Shown piece by piece: positions 18,454 to 28,441 of a stretch of DNA of 61,072 nt. Under the pieces are notes generated by a model, which saw nothing but the letters and a program-made list of their open reading frames with translations, had not been told where the DNA came from and made no database searches. Origin of the DNA: CAZAPG01 sp964486935 (lineage in GTDB: Bacteria; Chloroflexota; Anaerolineae; 4572-78; J111); assembly GCA_964486935.1 (NCBI GenBank), contig CAZAPG010000045.1, positions 1-61,072 of the forward strand, written 5' to 3'. Made by a program: the position numbers and the translations under genes. Numbering within the stretch: position 1 is the first letter of the stretch; every line of letters begins with the position of its first letter.

Positions 18454-19542
18454 ATGAGTGAGAGTCAAAAGAAAGTCAAAATCGGCTGTATCCTGCCGAC
18501 ATCGGGATTTGAAAGTCGTCATGCCGTTTCTCAATTATTGGCTGTCCAATTGGCTTTTGAGGAAACCTTGCCGCGGCTAAACTTACCTTATAAGGTTGAA
18601 CTGGTTGTTGAGGATGATGAGGTTAAACCCGATAAAGCGGCAGCGATTGCCCGAAAGCTGGTAGCAGATGAAGATGTGGTGGCTGTTGTTGGGCCAATGA
18701 ACACCGATAGTAATCTGGCTGCTGTACCGATTTTTCACGAAGGGGGCCTGGCAAATATTGCCACGGCAGCCTCTAACCCTACCCTTACCCAACGAGGTTG
18801 GCATACCTTTTTTAGAGTTGTGGCCAGCGATACCCATCATTATCGAGATGCCGCCAAATTTGTGGTGCAAACGTTGGGGGCGCGCCGGATTTCGGTGGTA
18901 AACGATGGTTCAAATTTTACTCGCCCAATGGCTGAAGGGTTTCGGGATGCAGCCGTGGAACTGGGGGCCGAAATCCCCGCTTTTGTTGGCGTTCAGCGTG
19001 GTAAAGATGATTATAGTGATGCGGTCAAGGTACTGGCGGGCGTGGAGACTGACCTGATCTTCTTTGTGGTGATTGAGCTGGTGGCTGTTATCATCGCCAG
19101 GCAACTGCGTGAAACCGGGGTGATGACCACATTTTTTGCCACCGACGGCTTGAAACCCTTTCCCTATTTTGCCACCTGGGATTATGATGTTGAAGGCCCT
19201 TATTACACCAACGTTTGCGCTGACCCCAAGGTCAAAAAGAAGGCCGGGGAAATGGTTACTCGCTACATTAAACGGTACGGCGAAGAACCTACCGTTTATA
19301 TGGTTGAAGCCTATGACGCGGCCAATATTATTCTATCAGCCTTAAAAAATACAGAGGCCGCCACTCCAAGCCGCGCCCAGGTGTTAGCGCAAATAGCCGC
19401 AACTCAAAACTTTAGTGGATTATCTGGAACCATCACCTTTGACCCGCATGGCGATATCGTTAATCCCGAAATTGGCATCTACAAAGTAGAAGCGAAGGAA
19501 CTGAAATTTTTGGGATTCACAAAAGACCTGATGAAAGCCTAG
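18454..19542 (+). CDS. LivJ/AmiC-like ligand-binding protein without signal peptide, second copy
   Basis: 362 residues, clearly paralogous to the gene at 12697 (shared opening KIGCILPTSGFESRHA, VVGPMNTDSNLAAVPIF and TVYMVEAYDAANI). Again there is no signal peptide or lipobox. Two such proteins without LivHMGF transport genes argue for cytosolic ligand sensing or sequestration. Twenty-six bases separate it from the second SDR gene. Confidence 0.8.
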   Translation: MSESQKKVKIGCILPTSGFESRHAVSQLLAVQLAFEETLPRLNLPYKVELVVEDDEVKPDKAAAIARKLVADEDVVAVVGPMNTDSNLAAVPIFHEGGLANIATAASNPTLTQRGWHTFFRVVASDTHHYRDAAKFVVQTLGARRISVVNDGSNFTRPMAEGFRDAAVELGAEIPAFVGVQRGKDDYSDAVKVLAGVETDLIFFVVIELVAVIIARQLRETGVMTTFFATDGLKPFPYFATWDYDVEGPYYTNVCADPKVKKKAGEMVTRYIKRYGEEPTVYMVEAYDAANIILSALKNTEAATPSRAQVLAQIAATQNFSGLSGTITFDPHGDIVNPEIGIYKVEAKELKFLGFTKDLMKA

Positions 19543-19678
19543 CGCGGCTTTAAGCCACTCATCTTAAATTGCACAGCGCAGGGGCAATTTGGAAAGGTGA
19601 CACATGAAGGGTTGCTTTTTTCGAATGCCCCTGCCGGCCAGGTGGCACAGAACAAAAATATGGATGGAGGAAAATATT

Positions 19679-20596
19679 ATGAAATTTGGGCTTTGTCTTC
19701 CAAATTTTCCATTTGGCGTTCACCCGTCACGAGACGTCATCATTGAGGTTGCGCGAGAGGCCGAGCGACTTGGGTACAACTCCATTTGGGCCACTGATCA
19801 TATTGTTGCGCCCAAAGATAAACCTCGCTTCGGGTACCTTTACGAGTCGCTCAGTACGCTTGCCTACCTGGGAGGCGCTACTAAGAATATCTCGCTCGGC
19901 ACCTCGATTTTGGTTTTGCCCTATCGAAACGCAATTACTGTGGCCAAACAAACTGCCACAATTGATGCGTTAACCAACGGGCGGCTCATCCTGGGGGTTG
20001 GCGTTGGCTGGCTGCAAGAAGAATTTCAAACGCTTGGGGTAGATTTTCATCGCCGCGGGAAATTACTCGATGAAGGTCTTTCGGTTTTGAGAACACTCTG
20101 GACTCATCAAGACCCACATCTGGAGACGGACAATTACCATCTGGCTAATATGATTTTTGAACCCAGGCCGGTCCACCCCAATGGCATCCCAATTTGGGTG
20201 GGAGGAAACTCTGACGCAGCCCTACGCCGCGCCGCTCAATATGGTGATGCCTGGCACGCCGACGACCTGCTTCCTGATCAACTGGCTACCTCCATTCACA
20301 AGTTAAAATCTCTGAGCAACGGCCGAGCCGTGGCGTTAACCCTGCGTCGCACGGTAGATTTGCGCCCGGCCATTGAGATGGCAACCAGGGGCGACACAAT
20401 TAGCCGTTGGCCAGGAGCCGGTGATATCGCTCTAACCGGAAGTTTAACCACAATTACCACCGAAATTAGCAAACTGGCCGACCTTGGGTTGAAGCATTTT
20501 GTGTGTCAATTTGAACATGAGAATCAGAAAGAGCATCTGGACCAAATGCGCCTATTTGCCCAAGAAATTTTTCCACGTTTTCAAGGCCAATCATAA
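19679..20596 (+). CDS. LLM-class F420-dependent oxidoreductase, second copy
   Basis: About 305 residues with KFGLCLPNFPFGVHPS, EAERLGYNSIWATDH, NISLGTSILVLPYRNA and NGRLILGVGVGW. ATG 19679 follows TGGATGGAGG; a longer frame from 19604 has no such site. It is related to the gene at 1085 but has its own C-terminal part. It closes the plus-strand island, and after it come only remnants and toxin-antitoxin genes. Confidence 0.85.
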   Translation: MKFGLCLPNFPFGVHPSRDVIIEVAREAERLGYNSIWATDHIVAPKDKPRFGYLYESLSTLAYLGGATKNISLGTSILVLPYRNAITVAKQTATIDALTNGRLILGVGVGWLQEEFQTLGVDFHRRGKLLDEGLSVLRTLWTHQDPHLETDNYHLANMIFEPRPVHPNGIPIWVGGNSDAALRRAAQYGDAWHADDLLPDQLATSIHKLKSLSNGRAVALTLRRTVDLRPAIEMATRGDTISRWPGAGDIALTGSLTTITTEISKLADLGLKHFVCQFEHENQKEHLDQMRLFAQEIFPRFQGQS

Positions 20597-20630
20597 TCCA
20601 CCCCCTGTCCGCTCTTCTTCGTAAAGGTGA

Positions 20631-20789
20631 ATAGATGACCACTACTTTGCCAACCTGGATTATCAATACAACTACCCGGCAGTTTTCATCTGGCTGGCGA
20701 TTATTTTGATTATCTCCACGCTGGCCTCCATCCTGCCCGCCCGTAGCGCCACCCAAATCAGCGTGCGGCAGAGTTTGGCTTACAACTAA
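20631..20789 (+). pseudogene. C-terminal remnant of a MacB/FtsX-type ABC permease
   Basis: Fifty-two codons preceded by a stop in frame and with no start. The reading HYFANLDYQYNYPAVFIW, a membrane helix, then SILPARSATQISVRQSLAYN and TAA is the typical last helix and tail (LPARxAxxxxVRxxL) of FtsX-like permeases. The rest of the gene is missing, so this is debris from a deletion or insertion just before the toxin-antitoxin region. Confidence 0.75.
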
Positions 20790-20888
20790 ACGTTCCTTCT
20801 GTTCAAACCATCCGCCGAGGGCGGTACTGGATTGCCTCGGCCACGTGGGCAGTCTGAGTTGATGATGCCCAAAAATAACACATGCTGG

Positions 20889-20924
20889 TTGACAGCCGTA
20901 CAAGAATAGATTATATTATACGGC
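20889..20924 (+). promoter_or_regulatory. Promoter and palindromic operator of the first toxin-antitoxin pair
   Basis: TTGACA at 20889-20894 and TATATT at 20912-20917 are separated by exactly 17 bases. GCCGTA (20895-20900) and TACGGC (20919-20924) form an inverted repeat that brackets the -10 box. A ribbon-helix-helix antitoxin bound here would block RNA polymerase, the usual autoregulation of such operons. Confidence 0.65.
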
Positions 20925-20937
20925 AGCGAGGTGTGTC

Positions 20938-21174
20938 ATGGAAACGACCAAATTAACCATTCGAGTTTCCCGCAATGTGCTTGAAGGGGCCAAGCAGTAT
21001 GCTCGTGAAAATCAAACAACCCTAACTCGGCTCGTATCGGAATATCTACGCCGGTTGACAGATGAAACCGATCCTTTGGTCGATGCCCCCATTGTACAGC
21101 GCCTTTCGGGAACTCTTTCTCAAAATGTTTCTGTAAAAGATTATCAGCAATACCTGGAACAAAAATATGGCTGA
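20938..21174 (+). CDS. Antitoxin with predicted ribbon-helix-helix fold (VapB-like)
   Basis: 78 residues. The N-terminal strand TKLTIRVSRNVLEGAKQYA followed by two helices fits a ribbon-helix-helix DNA-binding antitoxin, and the C-terminal tail should wrap the toxin. It overlaps the toxin start by 8 bases. It sits 14 bases downstream of a palindromic promoter that it probably represses. Confidence 0.75.
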   Translation: METTKLTIRVSRNVLEGAKQYARENQTTLTRLVSEYLRRLTDETDPLVDAPIVQRLSGTLSQNVSVKDYQQYLEQKYG

Positions 21175-21586
21175 GCCGTTTAAGGTTCTCATCGACCTTA
21201 ATCTTGTTCTTGATGTGTTACAAAAACGGGAACCTTTCTATCTTGCTTCAGCTCGTGTTCTGGCCTGTGCTGAAACTGGCCTCATCGAAGGACTTGTCGC
21301 TGCTCATACCGTGACGACCTTATTTTACCTGATTGCTAAAGATCAATCCGTTGACCAGGCACGGGTGATACTCACTAATCTGCTGCAATTCTTATCGATA
21401 GCTAAGGTTGATCAGATTATCATTGAGCAAGCGCTCAATTTGCCGTATCAGGATTTTGAAGATGCCGTTCAAATGATGGCGGCGGTACAGGCTGAGGCAC
21501 AATATCTAGTCACCCGAAACATAAAGGATTACAAAGCTGGACCATTGCCAGCCCTTCAACCAGCAGAATTATTAGCCCTGGTGTAG
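21167..21586 (+). CDS. PIN-domain toxin (VapC-like ribonuclease)
   Basis: 139 residues. The first acidic residue is in KVLIDLNLVLDVL, further acidic residues in YQDFEDAVQM and the last block in YLVTRNIKDY, the usual PIN pattern of RNases that cleave tRNA or rRNA when the antitoxin is lost. Its start lies inside the antitoxin gene (ATG 21167). Repeat copy 2 begins about 20 bases after its stop. Confidence 0.8.
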   Translation: MAEPFKVLIDLNLVLDVLQKREPFYLASARVLACAETGLIEGLVAAHTVTTLFYLIAKDQSVDQARVILTNLLQFLSIAKVDQIIIEQALNLPYQDFEDAVQMMAAVQAEAQYLVTRNIKDYKAGPLPALQPAELLALV

Positions 21587-21605
21587 CGTTTTGTCTACTA
21601 CACCA

Positions 21606-21740
21606 CTCTAAACAAACCAAAATCGGGTCGTGTAGCGTGGGTCAGACCCCCACCCGCCCCATTTTATGTCAAGTAGACGCTTCATCACCGGGGTGATGAG
21701 CGTCTTTTTTTGTTGGTGGAGATGCTTCGGGGGTTAAGGG
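21606..21740. repeat. Dispersed intergenic repeat, copy 2
   Basis: Closely matches copies at 162 and 22759 over at least 120 bp. The second hairpin is GACGC (21676) with CATCAC/GTGATG and GCGTC, followed by a run of seven T, so this copy could end the transcript of the toxin gene just upstream. Confidence 0.8.
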
Positions 21741-21894
21741 ATGTGTGGAAATGGCACCGCAAAGTAAAAAATAATCTTACGATGCAGTGCACACGCATTA
21801 TCTGCCACAATTCTTAGTCACAACTTTAAATTAGTAAAGATAACCGAACGTTGAATCGAAAAGTATAAGTGGATGTGGTTAGCTGTTAGTTCTA

Positions 21895-21903
21895 TGCTAT
21901 AAT
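21895..21903 (+). promoter_or_regulatory. Extended -10 promoter of the second toxin-antitoxin pair
   Basis: TGCTATAAT is a perfect extended -10 element 72 bases before the antitoxin start. The -35 region (GTGGTT) is weak, as is common with extended -10 promoters. Confidence 0.5.
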
Positions 21904-21974
21904 CTGTATATCTGGCGCTTAAGAAACTACTTAATCTCAGCCAGAAAAAGCTTTTGGAGTTGCGAGGTGAAAAG

Positions 21975-22262
21975 ATGGCGGTTGGGATAGAAACAATCAG
22001 CTTTGAAGTGCCACAAGATTTACTGGCTTCTTTGAAAGTTGGTGCAAAAACCCTGGGGCAACAAATTCGGATGTTGGCTGCGGTTGCCTACTTTCAAGAG
22101 AAAAAACTCTCTTTAGGGAAAGCAGCTCAATTGGCGGGAATGAATCGGTTAGCTTTTATGGATATTTTGGCTGAACAAGGACTGGTCATTTTTGATTATG
22201 ATGAAACAGAGTTAACCGTGGAGTTGGAAGGGATTAAGCAACTGCCCCATGATCATCAGTAA
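21975..22262 (+). CDS. UPF0175-type antitoxin
   Basis: 95 residues: a short strand ISFEVPQDLL, a helical segment, and the KKLSLGKAAQLAGMNRLAFMDIL helix-turn-helix-like block characteristic of UPF0175 proteins that pair with DUF3368 toxins. ATG 21975 follows GCGAGGTGAAAAG. It overlaps the toxin gene by 14 bases. Confidence 0.78.
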   Translation: MAVGIETISFEVPQDLLASLKVGAKTLGQQIRMLAAVAYFQEKKLSLGKAAQLAGMNRLAFMDILAEQGLVIFDYDETELTVELEGIKQLPHDHQ

Positions 22263-22728
22263 TGCCACGCCACTTATTGCTTATGCTCGTATCGACCGGC
22301 TGGATCTATTGCGGAAGGTGGTTGGCAAGGTAGTTATCCCCGTAGCTGTTGAGCAGGAAATTTTAGACTACAACCAAAATAAGCCAGGCGTCATAGACCT
22401 GTCTAAAGAGACGTGGATTACAGTTCAAGCGGTTGCCTTGCCGCAGCAGGTTCAATTGTTGCTGCCAACACTTGACCGTGGTGAGGCTGAAGTTATCGCC
22501 TTGGCGTTGGAGCAAAATGCCAAGTTGGTATTGATTGATGAATTGACAGGCCGGAGGGTGGCTCAGTCTTTAGGACTAAGCATCACTGGTTCGGTCGGAG
22601 TTTTGATTCGGGCTAAACAAATAGGTGAAATAAAGGCAATCAAACCGATTTTGAACGCTATGACACAGCATGGTATCCATTTTAGTCAACAATTTATCGC
22701 CCAAGTCTTACAGGCGCAGGGAGAATAA
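22249..22728 (+). CDS. DUF3368 PIN-like toxin
   Basis: 159 residues. Marks are SNATPLIAYARI at the N-terminus, RGEAEVIALALEQ in the middle and LVLIDELTGRRVAQSLGLSITGS near the C-terminus, the conserved blocks of DUF3368, a nucleic-acid-cleaving relative of PIN domains. The first Asp of typical PIN proteins is Asn here (SNATPL), as is frequent in this family. Co-transcribed with the UPF0175 gene. Confidence 0.78.
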   Translation: MIISNATPLIAYARIDRLDLLRKVVGKVVIPVAVEQEILDYNQNKPGVIDLSKETWITVQAVALPQQVQLLLPTLDRGEAEVIALALEQNAKLVLIDELTGRRVAQSLGLSITGSVGVLIRAKQIGEIKAIKPILNAMTQHGIHFSQQFIAQVLQAQGE

Positions 22729-22758
22729 GGTCATCCTCATCCCTTCTTCTCCGCTGTT

Positions 22759-22896
22759 ACTCTAAACAAACCAAAATCGGGTCGTGTAGCGTGGGTCGGC
22801 CCCCCCCTGGCCCATTTTATGTAAAGTAGACGCTCTATCACGGGGGTGATGGGCTTTTTTTTGTTGGTGGGGATGCCTGGAGTTTGAGCGGCTGGA
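22759..22896. repeat. Dispersed intergenic repeat, copy 3
   Basis: Third copy, starting 30 bases after the DUF3368 stop. Similarity to copy 1 continues beyond the T-run to GGCTGGA. The central hairpin is less perfect than in copy 2. It abuts the IS remnant at 22936. Confidence 0.8.
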
Positions 22897-22935
22897 TAGA
22901 ATCGGTCTGTTCTGTTTCGAGGAATTTGCGGGGTA

Positions 22936-23130
22936 TGACGTTGCCCCGGTTTAGTGGACACGAGGTTAAGCCCCTAAGGGCAAAGCCTTATAGTTGACCG
23001 GACTTTTGTAATCCAGCGCCGAATAACGCCGAAAGCGATTGTAAAAGACCTCAATGTATTCGAAGATGTCCAACCTGGCCTGGGCCTGGGTAGCATAGTG
23101 CTGATGAAAAACCAACTCCGTTTTGATGGT
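22936..23130 (-). mobile_element. 3' end of an IS3-family element (orfB remnant)
   Basis: On the minus strand the frame ending at 22966 reads TIKTELVFHQHYATQAQARL, FEYIEVFYNRFRRYSALDY and KSPVNYKALPLGA, the C-terminus of an IS3-family DDE transposase (OrfB). Beyond its stop, GACGTTGCCCCGGTTTAGTG at 22938-22957 looks like the IS end. No N-terminal part, orfA or opposite end is present, so the element is dead. Confidence 0.8.
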
Positions 23131-23472
23131 ACAAGCCCATCTTGTTACCTAAACTTATGAAAAAAGGGTTAAAGTCTCTGACCAGGAAATGGATCAATTG
23201 AGTCTCCAACCACACGATGTCTGCCCAAACTGAAACTACACCATCTATCCGGGTTTACCTCTTTCTCATAACTAACGCAGGAACTTATATTCTTACGAAC
23301 CCTAAGCGCCATTTCGGGCTGCCTAGGTGGGTGAGATAAAACACAACGTTGCCCATCGTATGGCAGACTGAGGCGGCCGTCAATGGTTTGGCATTAACAA
23401 TGCTTGTTTCAATGGTAAATAATGATTTTAACGGGGTTAAAAATTTTAGACCGTCGGCGCGGTCGCAAAAAA
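23131..23472. other. Gene-free stretch
   Basis: Sequence between the IS remnant and the end of the transporter gene. No coding frame, repeat or clear terminator seen. Confidence 0.45.
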
Positions 23473-24516
23473 TTACCGTGAGGCCAACCCGCGCCCCAGG
23501 TTCAGGAGCATCCCGGCAAAGGTAATCAACCAGGCCAGTAAGGCAATGTAGATGAAATAGCGGGGAATTATCAGAAGAAAAGGCAACTCAAGGGCCTGGG
23601 CCAGCCGAAAGGTGCAGGCGGTGTACATGCCCAAAGGAAAGACCATGCCCCAATATTGAGGGTCATAAACAAAAGGATAGCGCTTGTACAGGTGTCGCCA
23701 GGCGCCCAAAATGAACAGCAGGGGAATCCACCAACTGCCGGCAGCCCAGAAAAAGAGGGTAAACCCTTTGAGAAAAGGCAGAATCTCCAGCAACAAGGGC
23801 ATTTGCCCGGCATTGAGTGTCAGCGTGGCCCCGGCCAGGGTGGTGATGGCGACCGCGCCCATGTTAATCCAGTAGGGCGGGGTCAGGGCGGCGCTGGTCA
23901 GGGTAAAAAAGGTGAAGCGGTAAAAAATGAGGGTGATAATCAGCAGGTAGAGCATGCAGCCAACCAGATACAGGCACAGGGTGAAAAAAAGCAACATGTC
24001 CTGGCGGCCGGCAAACAGCGGCTGCGAGACCAGCAGCGTCCCCAAAATAGAAACGGATTGGGTGGCCACAATGGCAATGAGCCAGGCCCCGTTGAGGCCG
24101 CTTTCCAGGCCGGGGTTTTCCTGGCGCACGGTCACAGCGGTGAAAAAGGCGTACATCACCAGCAGCCACAGCAGCAGCCCCAGCCCCCACAGCAGCAGCG
24201 CCGCCGGGTAGTGGCCGGCCACAATAATCAACTGGCTGCCCAGCACGCAGGTGCCGGCCACCAGCGTAAAAAAGCCCGGGCCGCGGGCGTGACCGGTCAA
24301 ATCGGCCAGCAGTTGGGGGAAAAAATAACGCAGCCGGATGAAGGTCAGCAGCCACAACACGGCGTAAGCAGCCAGGTTGAGGCCCAACAGCGTCCAGGCA
24401 ATGGACGTCATCCCCAGCAGTTGCGCGGCAATCGAAACGATGCCGGTAGCCATGACCAGGGCAAAGTAGCCGGGAAAGAGGTTGGCCGCAACCTGCCCAA
24501 TTTTACCGCTTTTCAA
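23473..24516 (-). CDS. TDT-family transporter (TehA/SLAC1-like)
   Basis: 347 residues with ten predicted membrane helices. The opening NLFPGYFALVMATGIVSIAA is the family signature of tellurite-resistance/dicarboxylate transporters, which move small anions such as C4-dicarboxylates, sulfite or nitrate. It is the last gene of the molybdopterin operon, six bases after a small membrane protein. In that setting it may move a substrate or product anion such as nitrate or nitrite; that is inference. Confidence 0.85.
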   Translation of the reverse strand: MKSGKIGQVAANLFPGYFALVMATGIVSIAAQLLGMTSIAWTLLGLNLAAYAVLWLLTFIRLRYFFPQLLADLTGHARGPGFFTLVAGTCVLGSQLIIVAGHYPAALLLWGLGLLLWLLVMYAFFTAVTVRQENPGLESGLNGAWLIAIVATQSVSILGTLLVSQPLFAGRQDMLLFFTLCLYLVGCMLYLLIITLIFYRFTFFTLTSAALTPPYWINMGAVAITTLAGATLTLNAGQMPLLLEILPFLKGFTLFFWAAGSWWIPLLFILGAWRHLYKRYPFVYDPQYWGMVFPLGMYTACTFRLAQALELPFLLIIPRYFIYIALLAWLITFAGMLLNLGRGLASR

Positions 24517-24522
24517 AATTAA

Positions 24523-24747
24523 TTACTCCAGGCCATATAGATACCACAGCAGCCCGGCGTTCAACCCCAGGCAGAGCAGGCTAGCCAGCGCCGCCGGAAT
24601 TAAAACCGACTCATCGCCGCCCAGGTAGGCGTTCATTGTGGCCGTGAGCAGCCACAGTTGCAGAATAACAATGATGATGACCAGGCACAAAATGCCCAGC
24701 ACAATGGTCATGCGCTGCTTGCGGGCAAAGCGAGAGCGTCCTCTCAT
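24523..24747 (-). CDS. Small protein with two membrane helices
   Basis: 74 residues: a basic N-terminus (RGRSRFARKQR), a first helix at about 13-35, a short acidic loop and a second helix at about 49-71. Its ATG overlaps the TGA of the Rieske gene, so it is made together with it. It probably anchors or completes the membrane part of the redox complex. No function is known to me. Confidence 0.7.
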   Translation of the reverse strand: MRGRSRFARKQRMTIVLGILCLVIIIVILQLWLLTATMNAYLGGDESVLIPAALASLLCLGLNAGLLWYLYGLE

Positions 24748-25292
24748 GCCAGCGCCTCCTCCACGCCCACGGCGTAAATTGTGCCGCCTCGCACTTCCAG
24801 CCTGACTCGCGCCAGCGGGCGGCGGGGCGGCCCGGCCAGCGGTTGGCCGGTACGTAAATCAAAGAGGCCCTCGTGGCAGGGGCAGTGCAAATGGCCCGCC
24901 TCCGGTTGGGGGATGACCGGACAGAGCAGGTGGGTGCAAAGCTGGTCGTAAGCCACCAGGGTCGACTCATCCAGCCGCACCAGCAGGCGCGGAGAGAGTT
25001 CATCGGGGTAGTGAAACACCCGCGCGCCGCCAACGGGAATTTCATTCAGCGGAGCAATTTCTTGCGCCGGCAGTTCGTCCCGGCTGCGGCGCAGAAAATT
25101 TTGAAACAGGATGACAAACTGACCCACCACAAAAGCCAGGCTGGTCAGCGCCATAAAGCGGGTAAAATCGCGCCGGGAAATGTAATTGTCCTGCGCCCAC
25201 TCGATGGGAAAATCCTGCCGCCAGCGCGGCTGCTTATTGTGCGAGCGCCCGTCGGGGGGAACAGTCAGGCGGTCGGGGTCTTGGGGGGTCAT
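24744..25292 (-). CDS. Rieske [2Fe-2S] protein with N-terminal membrane anchor
   Basis: 182 residues. The cluster ligands are in CTHLLC and CPCHEG, both canonical (Cys, His, Cys, His). An N-terminal RRDFTRFMALTSLAFVVGQF segment is a twin-arginine-like membrane anchor that would place the domain on the outer face. ATG 25292 follows AGGAG; a longer frame has no site. It sits between ferredoxin and small-membrane-protein genes and probably passes electrons between quinone or cytochrome and the rest of the complex. Confidence 0.85.
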   Translation of the reverse strand: MTPQDPDRLTVPPDGRSHNKQPRWRQDFPIEWAQDNYISRRDFTRFMALTSLAFVVGQFVILFQNFLRRSRDELPAQEIAPLNEIPVGGARVFHYPDELSPRLLVRLDESTLVAYDQLCTHLLCPVIPQPEAGHLHCPCHEGLFDLRTGQPLAGPPRRPLARVRLEVRGGTIYAVGVEEALA

Positions 25293-25364
25293 ACCCGTAG
25301 CTCCTTTTTTTAGAAACGGCAACCATTAAATCTGGACCAGATATGTCACCCGGTCTCAAGTAAA

Positions 25365-25407
25365 TAGTAATGGGTAATTAGTTGTTCAGGCTAATTACCC
25401 ATTACTA
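25365..25407. repeat. Perfect 17-bp palindromic hairpin
   Basis: TAGTAATGGGTAATTAG (25365-25381) and its exact reverse complement (25391-25407) with a 9-base loop, located between the ferredoxin stop and the Rieske start. Length and perfection suggest a mobile palindromic intergenic element or an attenuator within the operon. There is no T-run. Confidence 0.65.
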
Positions 25408-25414
25408 ATCACCG

Positions 25415-26059
25415 TTATGTCTCTTCCAACAACACATCCTCTAACAAAATATCCGCAAAAATATCGTGGCCGATGACGGGCTGGTGCATGGCGGCAATAA
25501 CATCAACCTGCTCAACCGGCTCGTCTTTGGGAATCAACAGTTGCACCCGGGTGTGAATGACCTGCCGGCCAAATTGAAAGCCGTTGACCGGCCGGGAGCG
25601 AGGCCGCAGCTTTTCCAACTCCTCCCACGTGCCGTAAAAGAGGGCCTGGCTGGGGCAAACCGAGGCGCACATCGGCTTCAAATCCACCGAGGTGCGGTCG
25701 TAGCACATATCGCATTTCATCATCAAATTCATTTGAGTGTGCATCTTGGGCACCCCAAAGGGACAGGCCAGCACGCAGTTGTTGCAGGCAATGCAGCGCG
25801 GTTTGCGGGCCGTCTGCACCACCCCATCATCGGTAATTTTGATAGCGTCGGCGGGGCAAACCTCGGCGCAGGTGGGCGAGTAGCAGTGCATACAGACCAC
25901 CGGCACGGTTTGGGGCGAGGTGAGCTGGTCAATAAAATCGAGCTGGATCATTGATTGCCCCTTGTGGGTGTCGCACTCGGAGCAAGCCTGCACGCACGCC
26001 TGGCAGCCAATGCAGCGGCCGGGGTCGATGAAGAATGTTTTGCCGTTGGGGGTGGGCAC
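25415..26059 (-). CDS. Four-cluster 4Fe-4S ferredoxin subunit (HycB/NrfC-like)
   Basis: 214 residues. Four cysteine sets are visible: CIGCQACVQAC, CMHCYSPTCAEVC, CIACNNCVLAC and CDMCYDRTSV...CASVC, as in electron-transfer subunits of molybdopterin enzymes (DmsB/NrfC/HycB). GTG 26059 with AGGAGG just upstream is chosen; a longer frame overlaps the MopB gene. No export signal, so it is cytosolic like the catalytic subunit. It should carry electrons between that subunit and the membrane or Rieske proteins. Confidence 0.88.
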   Translation of the reverse strand: MPTPNGKTFFIDPGRCIGCQACVQACSECDTHKGQSMIQLDFIDQLTSPQTVPVVCMHCYSPTCAEVCPADAIKITDDGVVQTARKPRCIACNNCVLACPFGVPKMHTQMNLMMKCDMCYDRTSVDLKPMCASVCPSQALFYGTWEELEKLRPRSRPVNGFQFGRQVIHTRVQLLIPKDEPVEQVDVIAAMHQPVIGHDIFADILLEDVLLEET

Positions 26060-26076
26060 GTTGGTCTCCTCCTTTT

Positions 26077-28329
<2,253 letters not shown>

Positions 28330-28330
28330 A

Positions 28331-28441
28331 TCCTTTGATTTACGATTTTAGATTTTTCCACAGGGAGGCTTCGCATCGAATTTACGATTTTTAGTCTGTT
28401 CGGCCTAAAGATCAATCGTAAATCGACAATCGTAAATCGAA
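28331..28441. repeat. Cluster of CGTAAAT inverted and direct repeats
   Basis: The 110-bp gap between membrane-subunit and MopB genes holds four copies of a short unit: TTTACGATTTTA, TTTACGATTTTT and two direct CAATCGTAAATCGA copies at 28412-28440. The opposite orientations can fold into long hairpins. It looks like an inserted palindromic intergenic repeat, not a promoter. Confidence 0.6.

Noticed and set aside
23656..24522. Long Gln/Gly-rich open frame opposite the TDT transporter gene
   Set aside because: It is the antisense shadow of a high-GC membrane-protein gene; composition is biased and no start site or family is visible.
28400..28440. CRISPR-like direct repeats (CGTAAATCGA)
   Set aside because: The units are adjacent, in mixed orientation, with no spacers, and no cas genes are present.
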